From Muribaculaceae bacterium (GTDB taxonomy: Bacteria; Bacteroidota; Bacteroidia; Bacteroidales; Muribaculaceae), in contig JAFUKL010000017.1 in assembly GCA_017473615.1 (NCBI GenBank), positions 1-64,000 on the forward strand: a stretch of DNA of 64,000 nt, in the 5' to 3' direction. Below the pieces are notes generated by a model, which saw nothing but the letters and a program-made list of their open reading frames with translations, was not told the DNA's origin and searched no databases. The position numbers and the translations under genes were made by a program. Positions 55,201 through 63,053 of this stretch are shown here, in pieces. Position 1 is the stretch's first letter. Every line of letters starts with the position of its first letter.

Positions 55201-58200
55201 AATGTAGGAGACGGCTATTATATAGGTTTCTTGAACGAAAAAACTGTTGTCACTCATCGTACAGGAACTGAATCTATTACTGAACGAATGTTCATTCCTG
55301 CTCATTCTTCCATGCAACCAAGCATTAAACAATATTTCATTAATGGTAATCTTATTGAAAATAATGTATATCAGTATGATGAATACGGGAATCTTACATC
55401 ACACCGAGTAACACCATACGAATCAACGGTGTCGCAAGTAATCAATTATAACTATGATAGTTATGGGCGACTTATAAAGAAAACCGACCCGATGGGACTT
55501 TCCAATGAATATGTTTTTGATGACAAAGGACGTGTATCGGTTACTAAAGATAAACGTGGTAATGCGACAACCCACGCATACGACTCTTTTGGCAGAGACA
55601 CCTTGACCGTTTACCCCGACAATACTAAGAAAGCGATAAAATATGCTTGGAGTACCGACCGCAACGGAGAATTATACACCATCACAACTTCAGAAACCGG
55701 AAAACCTACCGAAATTGTTTATTATGATGCTTTAAATCGGGAAACTCGTAGAGGAACGGTACGATTTGACGGTTCAATGATTTATGTGGATAAAGTTTAC
55801 AACAGCATAGGTAAACTCAAAAAAGAATCGTTACCATACAAAACCGGCTCGGCAAGCCTTTGGAATATCTACACATATGATAGTCATGATAGAGTTACCG
55901 CCTATACAGAAGCATCAGGACGCACCACGGCTTATTCTTATAACGGCACAAAAATCACAACCGTTGAAGACGGTGTAAGCATAACTCGCGATTACGATGC
56001 ACTCGGTAATATTATTACAGTGGAAGACGCAGCCGGAATTATATCGTATAACCTATGTGCCGATGGAAAGCCCGCATCCATTTCAGTTCCGGGCAATGTC
56101 ACTACGACTTTCGGGTATGATAGGTACAGGCGACGCATATCATTAAATGATCCAAGTCATGGAATCACCACATACGAATATAACGCTGCCGGTAATATTT
56201 ATAAAGTAACCAACGCACGAGGTGACAGCACTATTTATTCATACGACAACTTCAATCGCCTTGTATATGCAGTAATGCCTGAAATGGTAGTCAGTTATAT
56301 TTATAATGAATATAATGAGCCGATAGAATCCATAACAGAATATATGAGTGGAACATCATTACAATCATATTCATATACTGATTATGATAATTATGGTAGA
56401 ATATCCACATATTCTGAAACGTTAGATAACAAAACTTTCAGAAAAGACTTTGAATATTCAGATGGTAATGTATCATGTGTAAAATATTACTATAAATCAT
56501 CTTTATTAGCGAAAGAGAACCATGAATATATAAATGGGCATTTGGAGCGTATTAAGATAGATGATTTCACACGTTACAAACTATCTGCTGAAAATGAATT
56601 CGGACAACCCACTCAAATATCAAGCTACAGAAATACCAGATACTATAATTACGACAGTTATGGCTTGCCAATAGGACGAAAAGTAAAAAATGCACATGGC
56701 GATACTATTCAGAATGAAACATATTCGTTTGACATTGCCACTCGCAACCTGCTCTCCCGAAGCGACAGAATACATAACACTGTAGAAACATTCTCTTATG
56801 ACAATCTTAATCGTCTCGTCGGCGACAGTTTCGGAGATATACAGTATGATATAAAAGGAAATATCCTGTTTAAATCCGGAGTCGGCTCAATGGAATACAA
56901 TCTCCCATCAAAGCCTTACGCTGTCACCAATGTGGAAAATGTAGGAGAATCGATACCCAGATATACACAATCTGTCAGCTACACATCATTCCATCGTCCT
57001 AATGTGATAAGCGAAAACGGCATTGAGGCAAGAATACAATATGATGGGAATGGCGACAGACACAGAATGTATGTTAAACGTAATGGTAATACCATTCTCA
57101 CACGTCACTACTTCTCCGACTGTTATGAGCGTGATGTGGATTCACTATCAAATGTAACACAACGCTTATACCTTGGGGGCAGTACATACGACGCCACAAT
57201 GATGCTTGAAATAGATAGTACAGGCAGTGAATTGCATTATCTGTTCCGAGATTATTTAGGCAATGTCAGGCTTGTAACCGACCGCTTTGGTGATGTCGTT
57301 CAAGAACTGAGCTATGACGCTTGGGGCAGATTGCGTAACCCTGCCACACATGAAGTGTATGCGCCGGGAGAAGAACCCGAATTGAAGATAGGGCGAGGAT
57401 ATACAGGACACGAACATTTACCATGGTTTGGACTGATAAACATGAATGCCCGATTGTATGATCCCGTCTTGGGACGTTTCTTGTCCCCCGACCCGTTTGT
57501 TCAAGCTCCGGACTTATCACAGAGTTTTAATCGCTATACTTATGCCATGAACAACCCATTCCGCTACACCGATGAATCCGGAGAATTTTGGTGGCTTGTG
57601 ATAGGTGCAGTAATAGGTGGTGCAACGAATGTGATTATGAAAGCCGTCAGCGAGCAATTACACAGTTGGGGTGATGGCTTTGCCGCATTTGGGATAGGTG
57701 CGGCTGCCGGTATGGTGGGAGGAGCTGTAAGCGGATGGGCATTTGGTGTTGCCGGGGGTGCTGCCGCAGGTGCTGGTGGATTCTATGCGGGATCCTTAAG
57801 TGGAGCTGCAGGCAGTGCCATTTCGGCTCCGATATTGAGTGGAGGTAATTCGTTATATTTTGGAGACCCGTTTATGTCGGCAAGTGAGTATGCCTATGGC
57901 GTACTTGGAGGTGCTTTGGTGGGAGGAACTATCAATGGAATCACAGCAAGCGTCAACGGCAAAAATTTCTTCACAGGTAGGGGAAAGAACTCTGTTGAAG
58001 ATATTATTGCAGGATATAAAGATTCTTTTTCGCTCAATGAGCATCATAATACAACAAATTATTCTGCTCACGATTCGCATAATGGAATAAACACTTCATC
58101 AACAAATAATATTACTAATAACAATTACACAAGATTTATAGCAAATGAAGATGGTTCTATTATTGATATGAAACCAACTATTGACAGAGTTTCAAAAGGA

Positions 58201-58410
58201 GAAACTATATCAAGATTTAAGAATGATGGTACTATTTTTCGCAATGAAGAATTGTTACTACCTAAAATAAACACCAATTATACAGAGTGGGTTGTTCCTA
58301 CGCCAGGATTACCCTTACACCGTGCAGGACCTATGCGTATTGTATTTGGAGGCGAAAAATATTGGTTTACTAATGACCATTATAAGAGTTTTATATTATT
58401 AAATCCATAA
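52258..58410 (+). CDS. RHS/YD-repeat polymorphic toxin with C-terminal barnase-type RNase domain
   Basis: The 2050-residue exported protein has these parts: signal peptide (1-22); SpvB-like beta region (about 100-170; TSTGAKTYEIPIDVYPGIKE); FG-GAP/VCBS Ca-binding motifs (DFNGDGKSE near 533, DVDGDGKSD near 605, DMNGDGLGD near 660); YD repeats (about 1030-1700); and the RHS core ending GRFLSPDPF (from 1739) and YAMNNPFRYTDESGEF. A glycine-rich hydrophobic segment (about 1780-1880) and a variable tip follow. The tip (about 1955-2050) matches microbial RNases: GTIFRNEELLLP, NYTEW, HRAGPMRIV, TNDHYKSF. Barnase catalytic Glu73, Arg83, Arg87 and His102 correspond to Glu2010, Arg2022, Arg2027 and His2041. 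The barstar-like gene directly downstream supports this. Likely a contact-delivered toxin encapsulated in the RHS shell; delivery route not visible. Confidence 0.9.
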   Translation: MKKILFFILYILISLFHAKTYATNGHETAITDTVNLSNLTDEQYESYFDSIKSKLYPQPILVSADSSKITQESPIETYSLYDDEIIISSVSLDYTKDVGQIPIKSDVTSTGAKTYEIPIDVYPGIKELNPKLSLYYNSQQGNNILGVGWSLSGIQAITRGVKTKLMDGDTGGVKQKPDDAFYLNGIRLVKLSETDENIIYESEKGNIKVKAYISGNITKYFEVFYPNGNKGIFGKSSNTSTNYHSYPLMSLYDLFQNSIEYIYNYFDNHYSLRRIEYNNATVEFQYITRTDTLNYYSGGYNIIETKLLSSIISKFENKTLGTYTLSYTTNNYLSLLSQVDYDCNSRTFNPIRFFYKKNHENEPFSKRNVQLFEWYRFNSSSTIRTVRGKFDYISGDDGLIVFPNNNPYWKYYQHSTWFRDTKNYFKNLYENNQKIIVYTNLSGFTTVTQGIMTTGNGFIDVLCADLEGKQDEYIIKINNTVTNSKDRVTFKVYRASIMSGLVNMYSRDYDFSTVYKDESDNQSIQPKFYYSGDFNGDGKSEILAVSVHEPFGDTTKPSICYLFDLANNRILHQEHVFDFNFEFVGTSQTDPQAATNNSDKLLVLDVDGDGKSDICHIDKDGIHVYTFNLSGSSLVAEKMYSFPYLNKQILRYKEVLLGDMNGDGLGDLVVTPSCYNSGDNSWWICNSTGAGFSTVHDFESAYNSTDTNIGFMLQDVNTDGISDIIKFQRNSANVYFAKNNTANSDNIQIILSHYNNTAKLIPLNVTSRNTYTQLLALNDSIITRISHNRHYADETLIRGMANSLGVVESNTYQKIDAESVESGFYTKGIDAVFPYVNIQEPLSIVSSVETFVNGSFFEKLDYSYTNAVIHRQGLGFCGFGEIKCTDSRAKTRTQIFDPYKYGVMTKEITDEYEHIFSYSSLRRSNGTLRLHLGSKTEKDLLKGTQTVTLIEYDDYESPKSIAVYYPNGITTNTNNYYSNNTNVGDGYYIGFLNEKTVVTHRTGTESITERMFIPAHSSMQPSIKQYFINGNLIENNVYQYDEYGNLTSHRVTPYESTVSQVINYNYDSYGRLIKKTDPMGLSNEYVFDDKGRVSVTKDKRGNATTHAYDSFGRDTLTVYPDNTKKAIKYAWSTDRNGELYTITTSETGKPTEIVYYDALNRETRRGTVRFDGSMIYVDKVYNSIGKLKKESLPYKTGSASLWNIYTYDSHDRVTAYTEASGRTTAYSYNGTKITTVEDGVSITRDYDALGNIITVEDAAGIISYNLCADGKPASISVPGNVTTTFGYDRYRRRISLNDPSHGITTYEYNAAGNIYKVTNARGDSTIYSYDNFNRLVYAVMPEMVVSYIYNEYNEPIESITEYMSGTSLQSYSYTDYDNYGRISTYSETLDNKTFRKDFEYSDGNVSCVKYYYKSSLLAKENHEYINGHLERIKIDDFTRYKLSAENEFGQPTQISSYRNTRYYNYDSYGLPIGRKVKNAHGDTIQNETYSFDIATRNLLSRSDRIHNTVETFSYDNLNRLVGDSFGDIQYDIKGNILFKSGVGSMEYNLPSKPYAVTNVENVGESIPRYTQSVSYTSFHRPNVISENGIEARIQYDGNGDRHRMYVKRNGNTILTRHYFSDCYERDVDSLSNVTQRLYLGGSTYDATMMLEIDSTGSELHYLFRDYLGNVRLVTDRFGDVVQELSYDAWGRLRNPATHEVYAPGEEPELKIGRGYTGHEHLPWFGLINMNARLYDPVLGRFLSPDPFVQAPDLSQSFNRYTYAMNNPFRYTDESGEFWWLVIGAVIGGATNVIMKAVSEQLHSWGDGFAAFGIGAAAGMVGGAVSGWAFGVAGGAAAGAGGFYAGSLSGAAGSAISAPILSGGNSLYFGDPFMSASEYAYGVLGGALVGGTINGITASVNGKNFFTGRGKNSVEDIIAGYKDSFSLNEHHNTTNYSAHDSHNGINTSSTNNITNNNYTRFIANEDGSIIDMKPTIDRVSKGETISRFKNDGTIFRNEELLLPKINTNYTEWVVPTPGLPLHRAGPMRIVFGGEKYWFTNDHYKSFILLNP

Positions 58411-58419
58411 TATTACGAC

Positions 58420-59202
58420 ATGAAACAAATAGTGTATTTTAAAGAATTAAAATCATTGAAATATACCGACAGCTATAATGCGTATATTTCATCAAATGAT
58501 ATATTATCGCAACTTTTTCAACATTTCGATATTCCGGAATGTATTTATGAAAGAACTTGGTATGGATTGAAAAATGCACTTGAGGAACAATGGTGGTTCT
58601 CAACAAATAATATAGTTATCATCCTTGAAGATATATCACGTATACCAGACAAAGACATGGTAAACTATATATGGCTAATAAATAATCTTCATGAATCTCA
58701 ACTTAATTTTACTTTTATATTTAATGAAAAAGACATTGCAATTATAAAGTTATTGCATACATTTGTTGAAATTGCAGATTTATTAAACGACATCATTAAA
58801 GCCAAAGATTATATATGGAAAAACTTTTGTGGTGGAGATAAAATATTGTTTCAAGATATTTGTTACCATCATAAGGAATATCGCTATATTGCAAATATAA
58901 AAAGTATTAAGAATAAAACTGAATTATTTGAAGAACTTAGTACAAAGTTACATTTACCATCTTACTTTGGACATAATTGGGACGCATTAAATGAATTGTT
59001 CAATGATTTTCATTGGATTGATGAAAAAGAAATTATAATAATTCATGAAGATGTTTCTTCTATGAATCAAAATGATTTAGAAATCTATATTAAAATCATC
59101 TCGAATTCTTTGATTTCTTGGCAACAAGATACAAAACATATTATTAAATATATTTTCAAAACAAAGGATAAAGATTTAGTTCAATGTATAATGAATAAAT
59201 AA
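58420..59202 (+). CDS. two-domain barstar-like immunity protein
   Basis: The 260-residue cytoplasmic-looking protein lies 9 bp after the RNase-tipped rhs gene. Its C-terminal half (about 158-250) is barstar-like: KLHLPSYFGHNWDALNELF aligns with the barnase-binding helix of barstar (Tyr29, Asp35 and the YxGxNxDAL motif, with Glu for Asp39), followed by a strand IIIIHEDVS. The N-terminal half (about 20-105) looks like a second, degenerate copy: FDIPECIYERTWYGLKNALE and IVIILEDISRIPD, without the key Asp. Barstar binds barnase 1:1 and plugs its active site, so self-protection from the RHS tip is the clear role. Tandem arrangement is unusual. AT-rich. Confidence 0.87.
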   Translation: MKQIVYFKELKSLKYTDSYNAYISSNDILSQLFQHFDIPECIYERTWYGLKNALEEQWWFSTNNIVIILEDISRIPDKDMVNYIWLINNLHESQLNFTFIFNEKDIAIIKLLHTFVEIADLLNDIIKAKDYIWKNFCGGDKILFQDICYHHKEYRYIANIKSIKNKTELFEELSTKLHLPSYFGHNWDALNELFNDFHWIDEKEIIIIHEDVSSMNQNDLEIYIKIISNSLISWQQDTKHIIKYIFKTKDKDLVQCIMNK

Positions 59203-59207
59203 AAGTG

Positions 59208-59661
59208 ATGGTTAAATATCTAAAAGAGGGAAATATATTCAATATAGAAGGTGTAATGAATTATGCTCATGGGTATAATTGTGCCGGTGCAATGGGTAAA
59301 GGTATTGCTTTACAATTCAAAGAAAAATATCCTCAAATGTTTCGTCTATATAAACAAAAATGTAAAACCGGAGATTTTGTCCCGGGTGATGTTTTTGAAT
59401 ATAACTATGGTAATGGGTATGTATATAATTTAGGCACACAAAAAAACTTGGAGGACAAAAGCTGAAATTGAATTTATAAGAATGTCATTAGAAAATATGA
59501 TGTTACAAGCTGAAAATCGAAAAGTCAAAGCCATTGCTTTGCCTGCAATAGGAGCCGGATTAGGCGGACTTGATTGGAATGATGTTAAAAAAGAGATTAA
59601 ATATATTTCTAAAAAATATCCTAATATCGATTTATATGTCGTAGAATCTTATAAACCTTAA
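59208..59661 (+). pseudogene. frameshifted macrodomain protein (ADP-ribose/phosphatase type)
   Basis: The first frame gives MVKYLKEGNIFNIEG ... NYAHGYNCAGAMGKGIALQFKEKYPQM and stops early at 59465. Removing one A from the run of seven A at 59440-59446 restores a complete macrodomain. It continues NLGTQKTWRTKAEIEFIRMS, then AIALPAIGAGLGGLDWNDVK, and ends VESYKP at 59661, about 150 residues. The order G-x-M-G-K-G-I-A and P-x-IGAGLGGL is that of the DarG/ALC1-like macrodomain that removes ADP-ribose. It is either inactivated, phase-variable by slippage, or an assembly error. Its place among immunity genes suggests protection against an ADP-ribosylating toxin tip. Confidence 0.82.
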
Positions 59662-59670
59662 ATTCATATT

Positions 59671-60462
59671 ATGGCAAAAAGGATAGTAACAAGAATTGGA
59701 GATATATTTTGTGTTGAGATTGATGGCGAATATAAATGTTACTTTCAATTTCTGGAGAGAGATGTCAACTTGTTAAATAGCGATGTAATAAGAGCCTTTA
59801 AAACACGTTATCCGATAGATTATGAACCTGTTCTTTCTGAAATAGTTCGAGATGATGTGCTTTTTTATACGCATACATTTATAAGAGTTGGATTGGAGTA
59901 TAACGCTTGGTATAAGATAGGTAGATTGAAACCCAAAGAACCATATAATCTTACAAATGTAAAATTTGGAACTTATTGTGAAACAAGATTAAAAAGAGAT
60001 AATGGCATTTTTGAATTTATATCTGTCAGCCCTTTAGAGAATTGGACTACGTGGTATGTTAACAGAAAATATGAATGTGATGTTGATTTAAAGAGTGAAG
60101 ATATAGAGATACTGGAACTTGGAGGAGTTATGCCCTATTCACAGATTTTATATAGAATCAAATATGGATATTTTTTATCTTGGTCTAAAGGATATGACAT
60201 TATCAAGCGTCGACCGATTGCAGGGGTGAATAGTTACACGAAACATGAGATTGATGGGAACGTGTGCTATTTTCATTATATCGGCGAGGATATACATCGT
60301 GAAATTATTATAACTCCACAGGGTGTAATAAAACTTACCCAAGATGTCCCCGAAAGAAATGGATATACATTTCATGCCCGTAAGTTTTGGGAAATCAATT
60401 GGGCTTTCAAAGACCACATTTCTGAAGATGATTTCCTCACAGCATGGAACAAATACACATGA
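59671..60462 (+). CDS. Imm26-like candidate immunity protein
   Basis: The 263-residue protein has a start (VTRIGDIFCVEIDGEYKCYF followed by QFLERD) resembling the Imm26 pattern 'GDIFaIpl...gyyayGrvl' found next to polymorphic toxins. It also contains YNAWYKIGRLKP and later HARKFWEINWAFKDHISEDD. No signal peptide. It starts 9 bp after the macrodomain remnant and shares the island's AT-rich composition. The family assignment is tentative; context makes an immunity role likely, possibly for a toxin tip no longer present. Confidence 0.6.
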   Translation: MAKRIVTRIGDIFCVEIDGEYKCYFQFLERDVNLLNSDVIRAFKTRYPIDYEPVLSEIVRDDVLFYTHTFIRVGLEYNAWYKIGRLKPKEPYNLTNVKFGTYCETRLKRDNGIFEFISVSPLENWTTWYVNRKYECDVDLKSEDIEILELGGVMPYSQILYRIKYGYFLSWSKGYDIIKRRPIAGVNSYTKHEIDGNVCYFHYIGEDIHREIIITPQGVIKLTQDVPERNGYTFHARKFWEINWAFKDHISEDDFLTAWNKYT

Positions 60463-60516
60463 AATCTTATATAACGAATTAAAGTTTGAAAGATAATTAT
60501 CAGAAAATGAACTGAT

Positions 60517-60609
60517 ATGAGAAAAGTATTATTTTTCATATTATATATTCTAATATCTTTATTTCATGCACAAACATTCGCTACTATACATACCTTGTAC
60601 AAAAACTAA
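60517..60609 (+). pseudogene. orphan copy of the rhs signal-peptide region
   Basis: Thirty codons, MRKVLFFILYILISLFHAQT then FATIHTLYKN, then stop. The first ~60 nt share 44 consecutive identical bases with the start of the rhs gene at 52258 (MKKILFFILYILISLFHAKT). No RHS body follows. It is the stump of a duplicated or deleted second rhs gene rather than a functional gene. Confidence 0.75.
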
Positions 60610-60645
60610 AAATTACAAATTAACTTAGAAGCTGTTTTGAATTTT

Positions 60646-60848
60646 CTAAGAATCTGTTTAAAATTTTCTTGAAATTTTTATTACAGTTCTACTTGGGACA
60701 AGTTTCGGATTCTTTAAGGCTCTTTTGGTTGTCTTTTTTATCAAATCGCTTGGAAATAGCTCGCTATTATCTGCGCAATTTGATGAAAAAATCCATTCCA
60801 AAATACTGCTTAAAATAATCTCGAAATAAAATTTAAACAGATTCTAAG
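60646..60848. mobile_element. 203-bp MITE-like element with terminal inverted repeats
   Basis: The ends are inverted copies: CTAAGAATCTGTTTAAAATT at the left, and the reverse complement of the right end reads CTTAGAATCTGTTTAAATTT. No open frame inside. The left 65 bp recur at 10351-10415 (one mismatch) and the right end recurs diverged at 33859-33919. Short, non-coding, TIR-bounded and dispersed fits a MITE; the transposase source is not in the window. Confidence 0.65.
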
Positions 60849-60866
60849 AAGTTGCATTTCTTTTTA

Positions 60867-60874
60867 TAACTTTG
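60867..60874 (+). promoter_or_regulatory. -7 element just upstream of neuB
   Basis: TAACTTTG lies only 9 nt before the neuB ATG at 60884, so the transcript would be nearly leaderless. It sits 19 bp right of the MITE-like element. Confidence 0.5.
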
Positions 60875-60883
60875 TATCTCGAT

Positions 60884-61885
60884 ATGGGGAAAACGATTAT
60901 TATAGCTGAGGCGGGGGTGAATCACAATGGTGATATGGCAATAGCAAGGGGACTGATAGATGCAGCCTCCACTGCCGGTGCTGACTATGTGAAATTTCAG
61001 ACGTTCAAGACCGAAAATCTTGTGTCTTGTAATGCCACAACGGCTGAATACCAACAGAATGCCACCGGTGAGACATCGCAATTTGCTATGCTCAAACGCC
61101 TTGAATTAACCCGAAATCAACATCTTGAATTAATGGATTATTGCCGTGAAAAAGGTGTGAAATTTCTTTCTACGGCATTCGACCTTGACAGCATAGATTT
61201 TCTAAACACTCTCAACCTCGATTTTTGGAAAATTCCAAGTGGAGAAATCACAAACTACCCGTATTTAGCCCGAATAGCAAAAACCGGGCAACCGATAATC
61301 ATGTCGACAGGTATGTGCGACAACGCCGATATAGAGAACGCCCTAACGGCTTTATACGAAAACGGAGCTATCAAGGAAAATATCACCATTTTACATTGCA
61401 ACACGCAATATCCCACCCCATTTGAGGACGTTAATCTAAAAGCAATGCGCACAATAGCCGAGAGGTTCGGCGTGTCTGTAGGATATAGCGACCACACTCA
61501 GGGGATAGAAATCCCCATTGCCGCCGTGGCATTAGGTGCGACAGTAATAGAAAAGCATTTCACTCTTGACCGCAACATGGAAGGACCCGACCACAAAGCC
61601 TCATTAGAGCCTATGGAACTCAAAAACATGGTTTCAGCTATACGCAATATCGAAAAGGCTTTAGGCAACGGCGACAAAAACATATCGTCAAGCGAAATCC
61701 CCAATAAAACCGTTGCTCGGAAAAGTATCGTAGCTGCAAAACACATTAAAAAAGGCGAACAGCTTACCGAAGACAACATCACCGTGAAACGTCCCGGAAA
61801 CGGTATCTCCCCAATGCGTTGGAAAGAGGTACTGGGAACTATTGCATCCAAGGAGTATTTTCCCGATGAACTTATTGAATTATAA
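60884..61885 (+). CDS. neuB: sialic/legionaminic acid synthase (NeuB/LegI)
   Basis: The 333-residue enzyme condenses phosphoenolpyruvate with ManNAc or a 2,4-diacetamido-trideoxymannose to make a nine-carbon sugar acid. It opens MGKTIIIAEAGVNHNGDMA, has YVKFQTFKTENLV, FLSTAFDLDSIDFL and IEKHFTLDRNMEGPDHKASL, and ends in an antifreeze-like SAF domain (about 275-333; ARKSIVAAKHIKKGEQLTED). The ATG at 60884 is preferred over TTG 60872, which lies in the -7 box. With legB in the same locus, the LegI (legionaminic) role is somewhat more likely than Neu5Ac synthesis. Confidence 0.93.
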   Translation: MGKTIIIAEAGVNHNGDMAIARGLIDAASTAGADYVKFQTFKTENLVSCNATTAEYQQNATGETSQFAMLKRLELTRNQHLELMDYCREKGVKFLSTAFDLDSIDFLNTLNLDFWKIPSGEITNYPYLARIAKTGQPIIMSTGMCDNADIENALTALYENGAIKENITILHCNTQYPTPFEDVNLKAMRTIAERFGVSVGYSDHTQGIEIPIAAVALGATVIEKHFTLDRNMEGPDHKASLEPMELKNMVSAIRNIEKALGNGDKNISSSEIPNKTVARKSIVAAKHIKKGEQLTEDNITVKRPGNGISPMRWKEVLGTIASKEYFPDELIEL

Positions 61886-61889
61886 GAAA

Positions 61890-63053
61890 ATGAAACGCAA
61901 GATATGCATCGTTACAGGAACACGCGCCGAATGGGGGCTGTTAAGCGGTATTGCTAAGGCTTTAGACAACCGTAAAGATGTGGTTTTACAAATAATAGCC
62001 ACCAACATGCACCTATCGGAAAAATATGGCGACACATGGAAAGAAATCCAGCGCAATGGACTGAAAATAACCCTCAAAGTTCCTATACCCACATATATCA
62101 CAACAGCTCATGACACAGTAAACGCCATGAGCGAGTGCATGAAAGGCATGTCAAAAGCATTCTCCACACTATCCCCCGACCTTATACTGATTCTTGGCGA
62201 CCGTTTTGAAATGCTGGCTGTGGCATCTGCAGCTCTTATACACCGCATCCCCGTGGCTCACATGCATGGAGGAGAGGTTACTCAAGGAGCTTTCGATGAG
62301 AGCATCAGGCACTCTATCACAAAAATGAGCCATTTGCATTTTACATCCACCGAGGAAGCCCGCAACCGCATAATCCAATTAGGCGAAAACCCGGCTCATG
62401 TATTCAATACCGGTGCAATAGGCGTTTACAATATATTACACACACCACTGATGACACGTGAGGAACTTGAAAGCGATTTAGGTATCACAATTCCCGGCAA
62501 CTCGGTATTTGTGACGTTCCACCCCACCACTCTCGACAGCATACCACCATATATACAATGCGAGAACCTGCTCAATGCTCTCGACCGAAGAAAAGACATT
62601 AAGATATTGTTTTCCTATCCTAACAATGACACCGGCGGAAACGATATAATACAACTTATCGACCGATTTGTCTCCAATAATGCCGACCGAAGTGCTGTAT
62701 TTCCATCTCTCGGCGCACGAAGATACTTATCTGTCTTACGATGTGTAAGTGCAGTCGTCGGAAATTCTTCAAGCGGCATAATAGAAGTACCTTCAATGCA
62801 CATCCCCACACTGAACATCGGCATTCGCCAAAAGGGACGGCAACGGGCGGAGTCTGTAATCGACTGCGGTGTGACTTTTGAAGAAATAAGCGAAGGACTT
62901 GAAAAAGTCTTGTCAGAAGAAAGCATATCATCAGCAAGAACGTGCAATAACCCCTATGAACAAGCCGGGACATTAGATAAAATAGTGGAAATCACAGCCA
63001 CCTATCCTTTAGAAAACATAATCCAAAAACCCTTTTACGACATAAAACAATGA
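61890..63053 (+). CDS. neuC: UDP-GlcNAc 2-epimerase, hydrolysing (NeuC/LegG)
   Basis: The 387-residue GT-B-fold enzyme releases the 2-epimerised sugar (ManNAc or its 4-acetamido-6-deoxy analogue) from UDP for NeuB. It begins MKRKICIVTGTRAEWGLLSG and has LILGDRFEMLAVASAAL, VAHMHGGEVTQGAFDESIRH and VGNSSSGIIEVPSM. The ATG at 61890 lies 4 bp after the neuB stop; a frame running back into neuB is not family-like. Part of the neuB-neuC-neuA operon. Confidence 0.92.
   Translation: MKRKICIVTGTRAEWGLLSGIAKALDNRKDVVLQIIATNMHLSEKYGDTWKEIQRNGLKITLKVPIPTYITTAHDTVNAMSECMKGMSKAFSTLSPDLILILGDRFEMLAVASAALIHRIPVAHMHGGEVTQGAFDESIRHSITKMSHLHFTSTEEARNRIIQLGENPAHVFNTGAIGVYNILHTPLMTREELESDLGITIPGNSVFVTFHPTTLDSIPPYIQCENLLNALDRRKDIKILFSYPNNDTGGNDIIQLIDRFVSNNADRSAVFPSLGARRYLSVLRCVSAVVGNSSSGIIEVPSMHIPTLNIGIRQKGRQRAESVIDCGVTFEEISEGLEKVLSEESISSARTCNNPYEQAGTLDKIVEITATYPLENIIQKPFYDIKQ

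Larger units (their letters stand above)
60463..60883. other. right edge of toxin island
   Basis: The 421-bp stretch holds a remnant of a second rhs 5' end (60517-60609), a 203-bp MITE-like element (60646-60848) and the neuB -7 box (60867-60874). Confidence 0.7.
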
